This document shows, one piece after another, positions 1 through 5,047 of a stretch of 5,171 nucleotides of DNA; within the stretch, counting starts at the first letter, position 1, and the number at the start of each line of letters is the position of its first letter. Under the pieces are notes generated by a model. The model did no database searches and was not told where the DNA came from. It worked only from the letters and a program-made list of their open reading frames with translations. Origin of the DNA: Prevotellaceae bacterium (GTDB lineage Bacteria; Bacteroidota; Bacteroidia; Bacteroidales; Bacteroidaceae). The stretch lies in the NCBI GenBank assembly GCA_022508635.1, contig JAFLUV010000023.1, forward strand, positions 1 to 5,171, in the 5' to 3' direction. Made by a program: the position numbers and the translations under genes.

Positions 1-71
1 CAGTCAAGCAAGCTATACGGGCAGCATAAAACAGGGAGAACTTTATCTTGATTGACCAATTCAAAGTACAT
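1..71 (-). CDS. possible 5' end of an unrecognised ORF, cut by the window edge
   Basis: A minus-strand frame opens with ATG at 69-71 and stays open for 23 codons to the window edge, beginning MYFELVNQDKVLPVL and continuing with a Cys-Cys pair. I do not recognise it. The stretch is too short to separate a real gene from chance, and no clear promoter or ribosome-binding site is visible ahead of it, only an AT-rich TATTTATTCTTTTT. It has the same orientation as the other genes. If real, it would be the next gene after folE, separated by about 230 bp of AT-rich DNA. The plus strand also has two frames open from the edge for 16-17 codons, so the alternative of a plus-strand gene ending here cannot be excluded. 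Confidence 0.2.
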   Translation of the reverse strand, partial: MYFELVNQDKVLPVLCCPYSLLD

Positions 72-117
72 AAAAAGAATAAATATTCAGGCCCTTATTT
101 CACGAGAAATTCGTCGA

Positions 118-140
118 ACTCACGTTAACTTAACGTGAGT
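118..140. repeat. perfect 23-bp palindrome (11-bp arms, 1-bp centre)
   Basis: The arms ACTCACGTTAA (118-128) and TTAACGTGAGT (130-140) are exact reverse complements around a single C at 129. Neither side is followed by a run of T, so it does not look like a typical intrinsic terminator in either direction. On the minus strand the next bases are TCGACG; on the plus strand, AAAATAATTGG. The near-continuous symmetry fits either a binding site for a dimeric regulator or a strong RNA hairpin that stabilises or ends a transcript. It lies about 165 bp downstream of folE and 47 bp upstream of the possible edge ORF. No regulator gene is visible to pair it with. Confidence 0.6.
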
Positions 141-204
141 AAAATAATTGGTAGCTCTTTTATAACATTCGAGATGATGATGCGAGGAGAAAATGGGAAT
201 TAAA

Positions 205-214
205 TTACGCGTAA
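205..214. repeat. 10-bp palindrome TTACGCGTAA
   Basis: TTACGCGTAA is a perfect palindrome in the AT-rich stretch. It shares the TTACG/CGTAA half with the palindrome core TTACGTAA at 249-256. A 10-bp palindrome can arise by chance; it is listed because three such sites cluster within 140 bp. No function can be assigned. Confidence 0.3.
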
Positions 215-241
215 CAAATCTTGAAACATAACGGAAAAGGT

Positions 242-258
242 GCTTGCATTACGTAAGC
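242..258 (+). repeat. small hairpin, 6-bp stem with one G-U pair, containing TTACGTAA
   Basis: On the plus strand GCTTGC (242-247) can pair with GTAAGC (253-258) through five Watson-Crick pairs and one G-U pair, with a 5-nt loop. It contains the perfect palindrome TTACGTAA (249-256). On the minus strand the wobble becomes an A-C mismatch, so any RNA hairpin would favour plus-strand transcription. No T-tract follows. Function is unknown and chance is possible. Confidence 0.25.
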
Positions 259-280
259 AGGGACTTCTGTCTAAAAATTT

Positions 281-303
281 ATAATATCTTCAAAGGAAGA
301 TCT
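281..303 (-). terminator. candidate terminator hairpin after folE
   Basis: Reading the minus strand immediately after the folE stop codon, ATCTTC-CTTT-GAAGAT (301 down to 286) forms a 6-bp stem with a 4-nt loop. It is followed by ATTATAAATTTTT, an AT-rich tract ending in five T. The position, 2 bp after the folE TGA, is what is expected for the end of the operon. The stem is short and GC-poor, and the T-run starts several bases after it, so this is a weak intrinsic terminator at best. The overlapping sequence GAAGATCTTC (296-305) is itself a palindrome, offering an alternative fold. Confidence 0.4.
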
Positions 304-885
304 TCAAGCATGTATGAGTTGCAGGAACTCCTCTCGGGTCTTGGCCTGCTGGAAAGCCCCACAGAAATCACTTGTAGAAGTGATGCTGCCCTGTTTCTGG
401 ACACCTCGCATCTGCATACACATATGCTGTGCCTCAACAACAACCATAACACCTAAAGGCTGAAGAGCCGTCTGGATGCACTCACGTATTTGCTTTGTCA
501 TGCGTTCCTGTATCTGCAGGCGGTGAGAAAAACAATCTACTACACGAGCTATTTTACTCAGTCCAGTTACCTGTCCGTTAGGGATGTAGGCAACATGTAC
601 CTTGCCGTAAAAGGGGAGCATATGATGCTCGCAGAGGGAATAGAAATTAATATCGCGCACGATGACCATTTGACTATAGTCCTCATGAAACTTCGCAGAG
701 TTAAGTATCGCCACCGGATCCTGTTCGTATCCACTGGTAAGGAACGATATTGCTTTTGCCACACGTCGGGGAGTCTTGAGTAATCCTTCTCGCTGTGGGT
801 CTTCACCTAAAAGGCTTAGCGTAGCACAAACGTGCTCTGCAATCTGTTGTTGGGCAGGAGTCAGATCTTGCTTCTCTGGTTCCAT
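304..885 (-). CDS. folE: GTP cyclohydrolase I (FolE, type IA)
   Basis: It converts GTP to 7,8-dihydroneopterin triphosphate and formate, the entry step to folate and also to queuosine precursors. It acts in the cytoplasm as a decameric zinc enzyme. With the 193-residue form numbered from the ATG at 883-885, the sequence shows LLGEDPQREGLLKTPRR near 25-41, the zinc-site SLCEHH (Cys85, His88) and QHMCMQMRGV (Cys156). The Cys85-Cys156 spacing of 71 equals that of the E. coli enzyme (Cys110-Cys181). His87 and His154 match the catalytic histidines. The length is normal for bacterial type IA enzymes. I prefer this start because it lies 1 bp after the SPOR stop codon and fits where homologues usually begin. 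An in-frame ATG at 898-900 would add five residues (MLECK) and overlap the SPOR gene by 14 bp. It is the last gene of the operon, with a candidate hairpin terminator directly after its stop. Confidence 0.96.
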   Translation of the reverse strand: MEPEKQDLTPAQQQIAEHVCATLSLLGEDPQREGLLKTPRRVAKAISFLTSGYEQDPVAILNSAKFHEDYSQMVIVRDINFYSLCEHHMLPFYGKVHVAYIPNGQVTGLSKIARVVDCFSHRLQIQERMTKQIRECIQTALQPLGVMVVVEAQHMCMQMRGVQKQGSITSTSDFCGAFQQAKTREEFLQLIHA

Positions 886-886
886 T

Positions 887-1414
887 TTACATTCTAACAT
901 TGATTTTACTCTTTACAATAACAGCCTCGGGGAAGACTCCCATCTCGCGAATCCGCCGGAGGACATCACTTGCTTCTTCCATCGTACGGAAATCACCCGC
1001 ACGACAAAGCCAATGAGGTGAAACAAAGCTAATATACACGGGCAGCTCAGCGAAGAGATTCCAGAATCGCTGTCCTGCTGCCCGTGCTTCAGTCTTTCCC
1101 TTACGGGAGTTATCACCGAAGTACACCTGTATGCGGTAGCCATTAATCTTTACTTTCTGTCCCTGCAAGAGGCTGTCCTCTGCTATAGAACTGGCATAAG
1201 GCATTGTGATATCATCCTGTCTTTTACCCGAAGTAACAGCCTCCTGCTGCTGTTGCTTCTTACCATTGACAAGGTCAGTGATAGACTTATCCTGGTATAA
1301 GATGATTCTGCCTGCCGTCTCTACAGTCTGTTGCAACTTCTCGGTGAAAGTCTGCTGAGCAGACATTGAAACAGAACAGAGCCACAACGTAATGGCGACA
1401 ATGTACTTCGTCAT
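887..1414 (-). CDS. secreted SPOR-domain protein
   Basis: This is a 175-residue protein with a Sec signal peptide at about 1-19 (MTKYIVAITLWLCSV, likely cut after SMSA before QQ). Cys13 is not in a lipobox, so it is probably not a lipoprotein. The middle, about 20-85, is polar and low in complexity, with a QQQQ run at 54-57, and looks like a linker. The C-terminal SPOR-like part, about 92-170, begins GYRIQVYFGDNSRKGKTEA and contains RAGDFRTMEEASDVLRRIRE, which matches the paired RIQV(G)...GDF pattern of SPOR domains. These domains bind peptidoglycan glycan strands lacking stem peptides, often at division sites. A periplasmic peptidoglycan-binding role is inferred; a specific partner is not visible. 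It follows tpiA by 49 bp and runs directly into folE. It is probably expressed with the operon, although a hairpin lies ahead of it. Confidence 0.88.
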   Translation of the reverse strand: MTKYIVAITLWLCSVSMSAQQTFTEKLQQTVETAGRIILYQDKSITDLVNGKKQQQQEAVTSGKRQDDITMPYASSIAEDSLLQGQKVKINGYRIQVYFGDNSRKGKTEARAAGQRFWNLFAELPVYISFVSPHWLCRAGDFRTMEEASDVLRRIREMGVFPEAVIVKSKINVRM

Positions 1415-1440
1415 ATATTACTTATATTTTTAATTATTAT

Positions 1441-1460
1441 CCGCTATACCATAGCAGCGG
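1441..1460. repeat. inverted repeat between tpiA and the SPOR gene
   Basis: The plus-strand bases 1441-1460 contain two competing 5-bp stems: CCGCT/AGCGG with a 10-nt loop, or GCTAT/ATAGC with a 3-nt loop. They sit in the only intergenic gap of more than 4 bp inside the operon, just after the tpiA stop. On the minus strand the hairpin is followed by an AT-rich tract (GATAATAATTAAAAATATAA) without a clean T-run. It could stabilise the upstream tpiA mRNA or attenuate the downstream genes; both are inferences. The stems are short enough to be chance. Confidence 0.3.
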
Positions 1461-1463
1461 GTA

Positions 1464-2222
1464 TTATTTCCACGCATCGATGATGCCCTTAAAATCAGGA
1501 GCCTTGAGACTTGCACCACCAATAAGTCCACCATCAATGTCAGGCTTGCCAAAGAGTTCGGGTGCATTGCTTGCCTTGCAAGAGCCTCCATAAAGAATAC
1601 TTGTCTCGTCAGCAATCTGAGCACCATAAACATCAGCAACACACTTGCGAATGAAAGCATGTATTTCCTCTGCCTGTTCTGCAGTTGCGGTCTTACCCGT
1701 ACCGATAGCCCAGATAGGCTCATAGGCAATGACGATGTTTTTCCACTGTTCAGGAGTAAGATGGAACACACTACCAGCGAGTTCTGCCTTGCAGACTGCC
1801 TCCTGCTGGTTTGCCTCACGCTGTTCCAAACTTTCACCGATGCAGAAGATAACCTTCAGACCATTTGCAAGCGCTAAATCGACTTTCTCTTTGAGAATTT
1901 CAGGAGTCTCATTATAGTACTCACGACGCTCGCTATGACCGAGGATGACATACTCCGCACCTGTACTTTTTACCATAGCTGCACTCACCTCGCCAGTGTA
2001 TGCACCGCTTTCTTTATCGGCACAGTTCTCTGCACTTACTGCAATAATACTATCCTTCAATAGTTCACTCACAGTAGCGAGATGAATGAAGGGTGTGCCA
2101 ATGATGACTTCACAATTAGGTTTTTCAGCAGCCAAGATGTCCTTGAGCTCGGTAGCAAGTGCTACACCTTCTTGCAGGGTCTTGTTCATCTTCCAGTTGC
2201 CTGCTACAATTTTCTTTCTCAT
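1464..2222 (-). CDS. tpiA: triose-phosphate isomerase
   Basis: It interconverts dihydroxyacetone phosphate and glyceraldehyde 3-phosphate in glycolysis and gluconeogenesis, as a cytoplasmic TIM-barrel dimer. At 252 residues it is complete and of normal length. The expected catalytic residues are present: Asn9 and Lys11 in AGNWKMN, His96 in ILGHSERR, and Glu168 in AYEPIWAIGTGKTA, where the flexible phosphate-gripping loop 6 follows the catalytic Glu. The phosphate-binding motifs YGGS (211-214) and GGLIGGASL (231-239) are also intact. The ATG at 2220-2222 is the natural start, giving MRKKIVAGNWKMN, and lies 4 bp after the stop of the membrane-protein gene, which implies co-transcription and possibly translational coupling. 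Placement inside an operon with folE and a SPOR gene, and not with gapA or pgk, is the pattern I associate with Bacteroidales. Confidence 0.98.
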   Translation of the reverse strand: MRKKIVAGNWKMNKTLQEGVALATELKDILAAEKPNCEVIIGTPFIHLATVSELLKDSIIAVSAENCADKESGAYTGEVSAAMVKSTGAEYVILGHSERREYYNETPEILKEKVDLALANGLKVIFCIGESLEQREANQQEAVCKAELAGSVFHLTPEQWKNIVIAYEPIWAIGTGKTATAEQAEEIHAFIRKCVADVYGAQIADETSILYGGSCKASNAPELFGKPDIDGGLIGGASLKAPDFKGIIDAWK

Positions 2223-2226
2223 GTGT

Positions 2227-3537
2227 TCAATTATTATTGGGGTTTATATTATGTTTTTGTCTCAATTTTCCAATCATCACACTCGCTGCATCGGAAAGGA
2301 GGACGATGATCAGAGGCACGATGTACCAACTTAATAATCCGATTGCTTTCCTTAGCAAGGATTCTGTCGAATCTTCCTTAGTAGAGTCGATCATCTGCTG
2401 CTCCTCTTCAAGAGGGATCTGACGAGGATCAGGCAACGCCGTGGAAGGCCACTTCCCTACAACTTTTCCATCATGCAATAGCATAAGGCCGGGATTGGAG
2501 CGCACCATTGTCTTAAGCACCACAGCATCTGTCAGGCAGAAGGGATACTCGGCACCTGTCATCTCCTGCCAGAGGGAAATCTCCTGTTCGCCGCTCGATG
2601 TGAGGCAATAAAAAGCACAATCCGTCTCCTGGCTGTAGTCATAAAGCGTCAGCAGACGATCCATCACGCCATCGTCAGCCTTTTCTATGTAAGGAGCGAT
2701 GAGTAGGAATGTATAGCCCGGGTCAAAGAGTATCGTCTCCGTAAGGTCTTCTCCAGTAAAGGCATCCCGTATGAGCAGGTCTCCCACTCCACTGTGCCTC
2801 GCTTCTCCTGTCTGTATGGTATGCGAATCAACGAATACCCAAGTGCTGTCGGGATAATTTTCAAGGGTAAACTCGCGCTGCTGTCCGTCCTTCTCCAAGA
2901 TGAAAGTGGTGACGAATCCACCAGAACCTTGCTGGTCGTCAATCCATGCCTGCCTGATATCGGCACCCACATGATAAGGACGGAAGTCGATGACAGGCAA
3001 ACGCCAGAGGCAATAACCTGCCAAGAGACCAGCAAAGACAAACGAGTAAAGCGCTACTATCCATTGGTTTCGCAGGGTAACGAAGCGCGGCAACTGTACG
3101 CGATAGCGGAACACAACGGCCGCACAAACAAGCAGTATCACGTTCTTGACCAATGTCTGCCAGTTGGTGAGCACGATGGCATCGCCAAAGCAACCGCAAT
3201 CGGGAACAGGATTGGCAATAGCGAGGTATAGCGTCAGGGGTGTCATGACGAGCATGAAGCAGAGCAACACGCACGATGCCAAGCGACGACGAATGGCGAA
3301 AAGCAAGTAAATACCTATCAGAAATTCCGTCATGGCAAGCAGGCATGCCAGCACCAGAGACAAAGCTTCGGGCAGCAATCCGCTCAAGCCGAAGACAGAG
3401 GCGTAATCCTCTATTTTATACTGCGTGCCACGAGGATCAATGAGTTTCACGACTCCGGAGAACACGAAAGTCAACGCCAGCAACAGACGCATTACGCCCG
3501 CTACGACAATCATAACCTTGTGACCGGAAACTTTCAT
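2227..3537 (-). CDS. BT_3928-like DoxX/MauE-type membrane protein
   Basis: This is a 436-residue polytopic protein, biochemically uncharacterised as far as I know. The N-terminal part has about five hydrophobic segments, near 8-30, 57-80, 85-108, 128-143 and 158-178. The first ends in VFSGVVKLIDP, a hallmark of DoxX/MauE-type proteins. Between segments three and four lies NPVPDCGCFGD with Cys114 and Cys116, a motif typical of the MauE-like group and suggestive of thiol redox chemistry. A soluble region at about 185-395 has strand patterns resembling a thioredoxin-like fold (FLLIAPYI, DCAFYCLTSS, RSNPGLMLLHDGKVVGKW) but lacks a CXXC pair. A last membrane segment lies at about 398-415, followed by a basic tail. 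I infer that the soluble region faces the periplasm. The ATG at 3535-3537 is 2 bp after the DUF1599 stop. A role in envelope redox or assembly is a guess; the family assignment is from remembered sequence character and operon position. Confidence 0.85.
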   Translation of the reverse strand: MKVSGHKVMIVVAGVMRLLLALTFVFSGVVKLIDPRGTQYKIEDYASVFGLSGLLPEALSLVLACLLAMTEFLIGIYLLFAIRRRLASCVLLCFMLVMTPLTLYLAIANPVPDCGCFGDAIVLTNWQTLVKNVILLVCAAVVFRYRVQLPRFVTLRNQWIVALYSFVFAGLLAGYCLWRLPVIDFRPYHVGADIRQAWIDDQQGSGGFVTTFILEKDGQQREFTLENYPDSTWVFVDSHTIQTGEARHSGVGDLLIRDAFTGEDLTETILFDPGYTFLLIAPYIEKADDGVMDRLLTLYDYSQETDCAFYCLTSSGEQEISLWQEMTGAEYPFCLTDAVVLKTMVRSNPGLMLLHDGKVVGKWPSTALPDPRQIPLEEEQQMIDSTKEDSTESLLRKAIGLLSWYIVPLIIVLLSDAASVMIGKLRQKHNINPNNN

Positions 3538-3539
3538 AT

Positions 3540-4106
3540 CTATTGAAGCGACAAAGCTTGTGTATCCTCGCCGAACGTCAGCTTTATCAGACCGAAGACA
3601 GCATAGTTCAACATGTCCATATAGTTCGCGTCGATGCCCTCTGACACCAGTGTGTCCCCGTCGAGAGACTCAATTTGCTTCGTTCGAAAGACCTTCATGA
3701 GAATGAGATCCGTATAGCTGCTGATACGCATCATCCGCCATGCCTCATCATAGTCGTGGTTCTTGCGCAGCATCAACTGCAATGCCGCCTGTGCATGCTT
3801 GTCGTAGGCGGCCACTGCTTCCTCGCACGTCATGTCATCGGGTTTCTCGGAATATCCTTTCTCCAGCTGGATAAGACCTATGACAGCATAGTTGACAATG
3901 CCGATGAGTTCAGGGCGTATGCCTTCGTCCACGAACGCGACGCCCTTCGTTTCAATGCTGCGGATACGGTTCGCCTTGATGTATATCTGGTCGGTGAGCG
4001 ACGTGGGACGCAGGATGCGCCAGGCAGCCCCGTAATCGTGCAGTTTCTTCACGAACAGGGAGCGGCACTCCGCCATAATCTGTTCAAACTGTTGCTGCGT
4101 TTCCAT
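3540..4106 (-). CDS. DUF1599 protein with two tandem domain copies
   Basis: This is a 188-residue soluble protein made of two similar halves, about 14-83 and 108-179, offset by 94-95 residues. Shared positions include HDY (23-25 and 117-119), AWR (28-30 and 122-124), the IE pair (51-52 and 145-146), EGI (61-63 and 156-158) and NYAV-GLI (72-79 and 167-174). This matches the DUF1599 family, which I recall being renamed a nucleotide-modification-associated domain; its activity is unknown to me. The conserved His, Asp, Glu and Lys residues in a predicted mostly helical protein could form a metal or nucleotide site, which is inference. It is the first gene of the five-gene operon, behind the -7 element at 4142-4149. 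The ATG at 4104-4106 gives METQQQFEQI; an upstream out-of-frame ATG (4120-4122) sits in a duplicated copy of the start region. Confidence 0.9.
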   Translation of the reverse strand: METQQQFEQIMAECRSLFVKKLHDYGAAWRILRPTSLTDQIYIKANRIRSIETKGVAFVDEGIRPELIGIVNYAVIGLIQLEKGYSEKPDDMTCEEAVAAYDKHAQAALQLMLRKNHDYDEAWRMMRISSYTDLILMKVFRTKQIESLDGDTLVSEGIDANYMDMLNYAVFGLIKLTFGEDTQALSLQ

Positions 4107-4135
4107 GCTTGTCTATTAACATGCTTGACTATAAT
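4104..4135. repeat. two-copy 16-bp tandem repeat over the start of the DUF1599 gene
   Basis: On the plus strand catgcttgtctattaa (4104-4119) is followed directly by catgcttgactataat (4120-4135), with 13 of 16 positions identical. The first copy contains the complement of the real start codon. The second carries another ATG (4120-4122), 16 bp upstream and therefore out of frame; it would give a 12-codon ORF (MLIDKHGNAATV) that overlaps the true start. The repeat makes up nearly the whole predicted 5' leader. Confidence 0.7.
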
Positions 4136-4141
4136 TTGATG

Positions 4142-4149
4142 CAAAGATA
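4142..4149 (-). promoter_or_regulatory. Bacteroidetes-type -7 promoter element for the five-gene operon
   Basis: The minus strand reads TATCTTTG here, an exact match to the TAnnTTTG -7 element of the Bacteroidetes primary sigma factor. It lies 35 bp upstream of the DUF1599 start codon in the only sizeable intergenic gap among the coding genes. Transcription would begin at roughly 4134-4137, giving a leader of about 30 nt. The -33 region about 19-21 bp upstream has no clear TTTG/TTG match, so the promoter may be modest. My scan by eye found only one other exact match on this strand, inside the SPOR gene at 1024-1031. Confidence 0.7.
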
Positions 4150-4180
4150 GTACATTATTTTTAATTAGGAGCACGTTTGG

Positions 4181-5047
4181 CTAAAAATGTTTGTCTGTCT
4201 GCCTTAGCCAGTCCTCTATGAGGCGGTAGGCAATGGAAGAGGGGTCGGGCAGGAAGGGGAGGTTTCCGCGACCGTACCAGCCGCCGTCGCTGAGTTCTTC
4301 TTCTTGCAGGCGGAGTTCGCCGGAGATGTAGTCTGCGGTGAAGCCCACCATGAGTCCGCAGGGATAGGGCCAGGGCTGTGAGGCGAAGTAGCGGATGTTG
4401 CCGACGCACAGGCGCGTTTCCTCCCAGACTTCGCGGCGGACGCACTCTTCCAGCGTCTCGCCTGTCTCTACGAAGCCCGCCACGAGTCCGTAGTGGCGGT
4501 CGCGGAAGGTGCGGGCGTGCACCAGCAGGATCTCGTCGCCGCGCTGCACGCGGACGATGACTGCGGTGGCGAGGCTCGGCCAGAGTTCCTTTCCGCATTC
4601 CCGGCACTGCTTGCTGATGTCCGTCTGCCACTGCATCTGTCCGCCGCAGGTGCCGCAGAAGAGGTTGTTCTGGTGGAAGTAGATCAGTTCGGCGCACTTG
4701 CCTGCAAGCTGGTAGTCGCCGGCCGGGAGGATGCGGAACGACTTGCGCAGCGGTATTGCCTGCAGGCCGGGACGGCCGGCGACGGGTTTCGACAGCGCTC
4801 CCACGAGGATGTCCTGGTCTCCGACGTGGAGCGTGGTGACTTTCTCCCAGGGCTTCAGCGCGACGGGCGGCGATTCGCCAGAGGGGACGCTCCCGTCGGC
4901 GGTGAGCAGGATGTCCCCCTTGCAGAAGAGGAAATACCTCAGTGTCCGGCCTTTGCCCGGTTCATGCGGGTTCTCCGTCGCTGTGTGGTTCACGAGGCTC
5001 TCCGTCGCTGTCTGGTTCACGGATTCTCCGTCCTTTGTCCGGTTCAT
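4181..5047 (-). CDS. nudC: NADH pyrophosphatase (NudC-type Nudix hydrolase)
   Basis: It hydrolyses NADH (and in E. coli also removes NAD caps from RNA) to NMN(H) and AMP, in the cytoplasm. In the 288-residue ORF, an N-terminal Nudix-like region (about 37-125) is followed by a zinc ribbon with Cys131, Cys134, Cys148 and Cys151. The Nudix domain follows, with a box at 191-213: Gly191, Glu197, Arg205-Glu206 and Glu209-Glu210, the metal-binding core. SQPWPYP at 223-229 is the NADH-pyrophosphatase signature downstream of the box. The box Gly near its end is replaced by Arg212, and the signature ends in CG in place of the usual XS. The first 34 residues are encoded by the tandem repeat and are unlike family members, whose similarity begins near Tyr38. 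The ATG at 5045-5047 has GGAG 7 nt ahead; in-frame GTG codons at 5018-5020 and 4991-4993, each also preceded by GGAG, are real alternatives and would give 279 or 270 residues. The family is usually near 260. Confidence 0.92.
   Translation of the reverse strand: MNRTKDGESVNQTATESLVNHTATENPHEPGKGRTLRYFLFCKGDILLTADGSVPSGESPPVALKPWEKVTTLHVGDQDILVGALSKPVAGRPGLQAIPLRKSFRILPAGDYQLAGKCAELIYFHQNNLFCGTCGGQMQWQTDISKQCRECGKELWPSLATAVIVRVQRGDEILLVHARTFRDRHYGLVAGFVETGETLEECVRREVWEETRLCVGNIRYFASQPWPYPCGLMVGFTADYISGELRLQEEELSDGGWYGRGNLPFLPDPSSIAYRLIEDWLRQTDKHF

Larger units (their letters stand above)
1..303. other. AT-rich intergenic stretch downstream of folE
   Basis: This stretch has no confident gene. 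A hand count of bases 121-180 gives about 32% GC, far below the coding part of the window. It holds, from low to high coordinates, a possible truncated minus-strand ORF (1-71), a perfect 23-bp palindrome (118-140), a 10-bp palindrome (205-214), a hairpin built around TTACGTAA (242-258) and a hairpin followed by an AT-rich tract just after folE (286-301). Only very short ORFs occur besides the edge ORF. One of them, a 12-codon plus-strand ORF at 193-231, has AGGAG just before its ATG. I see no tRNA, IS end or transposase fragment. The composition suggests a non-coding boundary between the folE operon and the next unit. Confidence 0.6.

Noticed and set aside
193..231. 12-codon plus-strand ORF (MGIKLRVTNLET) with AGGAG just before its ATG
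   Set aside because: Too short to score, spacing of only 3 nt, Bacteroidales depend little on Shine-Dalgarno sites, and no downstream plus-strand gene exists for it to lead.
1024..1031. TAGCTTTG on the minus strand, a match to the -7 consensus, inside the SPOR gene about 140 bp before folE
   Set aside because: No -33 match 19-21 bp upstream, and one such 8-mer with four fixed-class positions is expected by chance in several kilobases. An internal folE promoter is possible but not supported.
1430..1837. 135-codon minus-strand ORF overlapping tpiA
   Set aside because: It lies in another frame of an intact tpiA with all catalytic motifs. The Ser/Leu/Arg-rich translation has no domain character.
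2794..3231. 145-codon plus-strand ORF antisense to the membrane-protein gene
   Set aside because: Antisense open frame with no motif, no promoter and low-complexity content; the opposite strand is explained by a coherent polytopic protein.
4125..4135. Plus-strand TTGACTATAAT resembling fused E. coli-type promoter boxes
   Set aside because: There is no 17-bp spacer between the boxes, no plus-strand gene follows, and the sequence is explained by the 16-bp duplication.
3675..4139. 154-codon plus-strand ORF antisense to the DUF1599 gene
   Set aside because: The opposite strand encodes a protein with clear internal duplication. The antisense frame shows no corresponding protein features and is a shadow.
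4161..4697. 178-codon minus-strand ORF inside nudC
   Set aside because: Arg/Pro/Leu-rich translation in a GC-rich region, fully overlapping the well-supported Nudix frame. It is an out-of-frame shadow with no recognisable domain.
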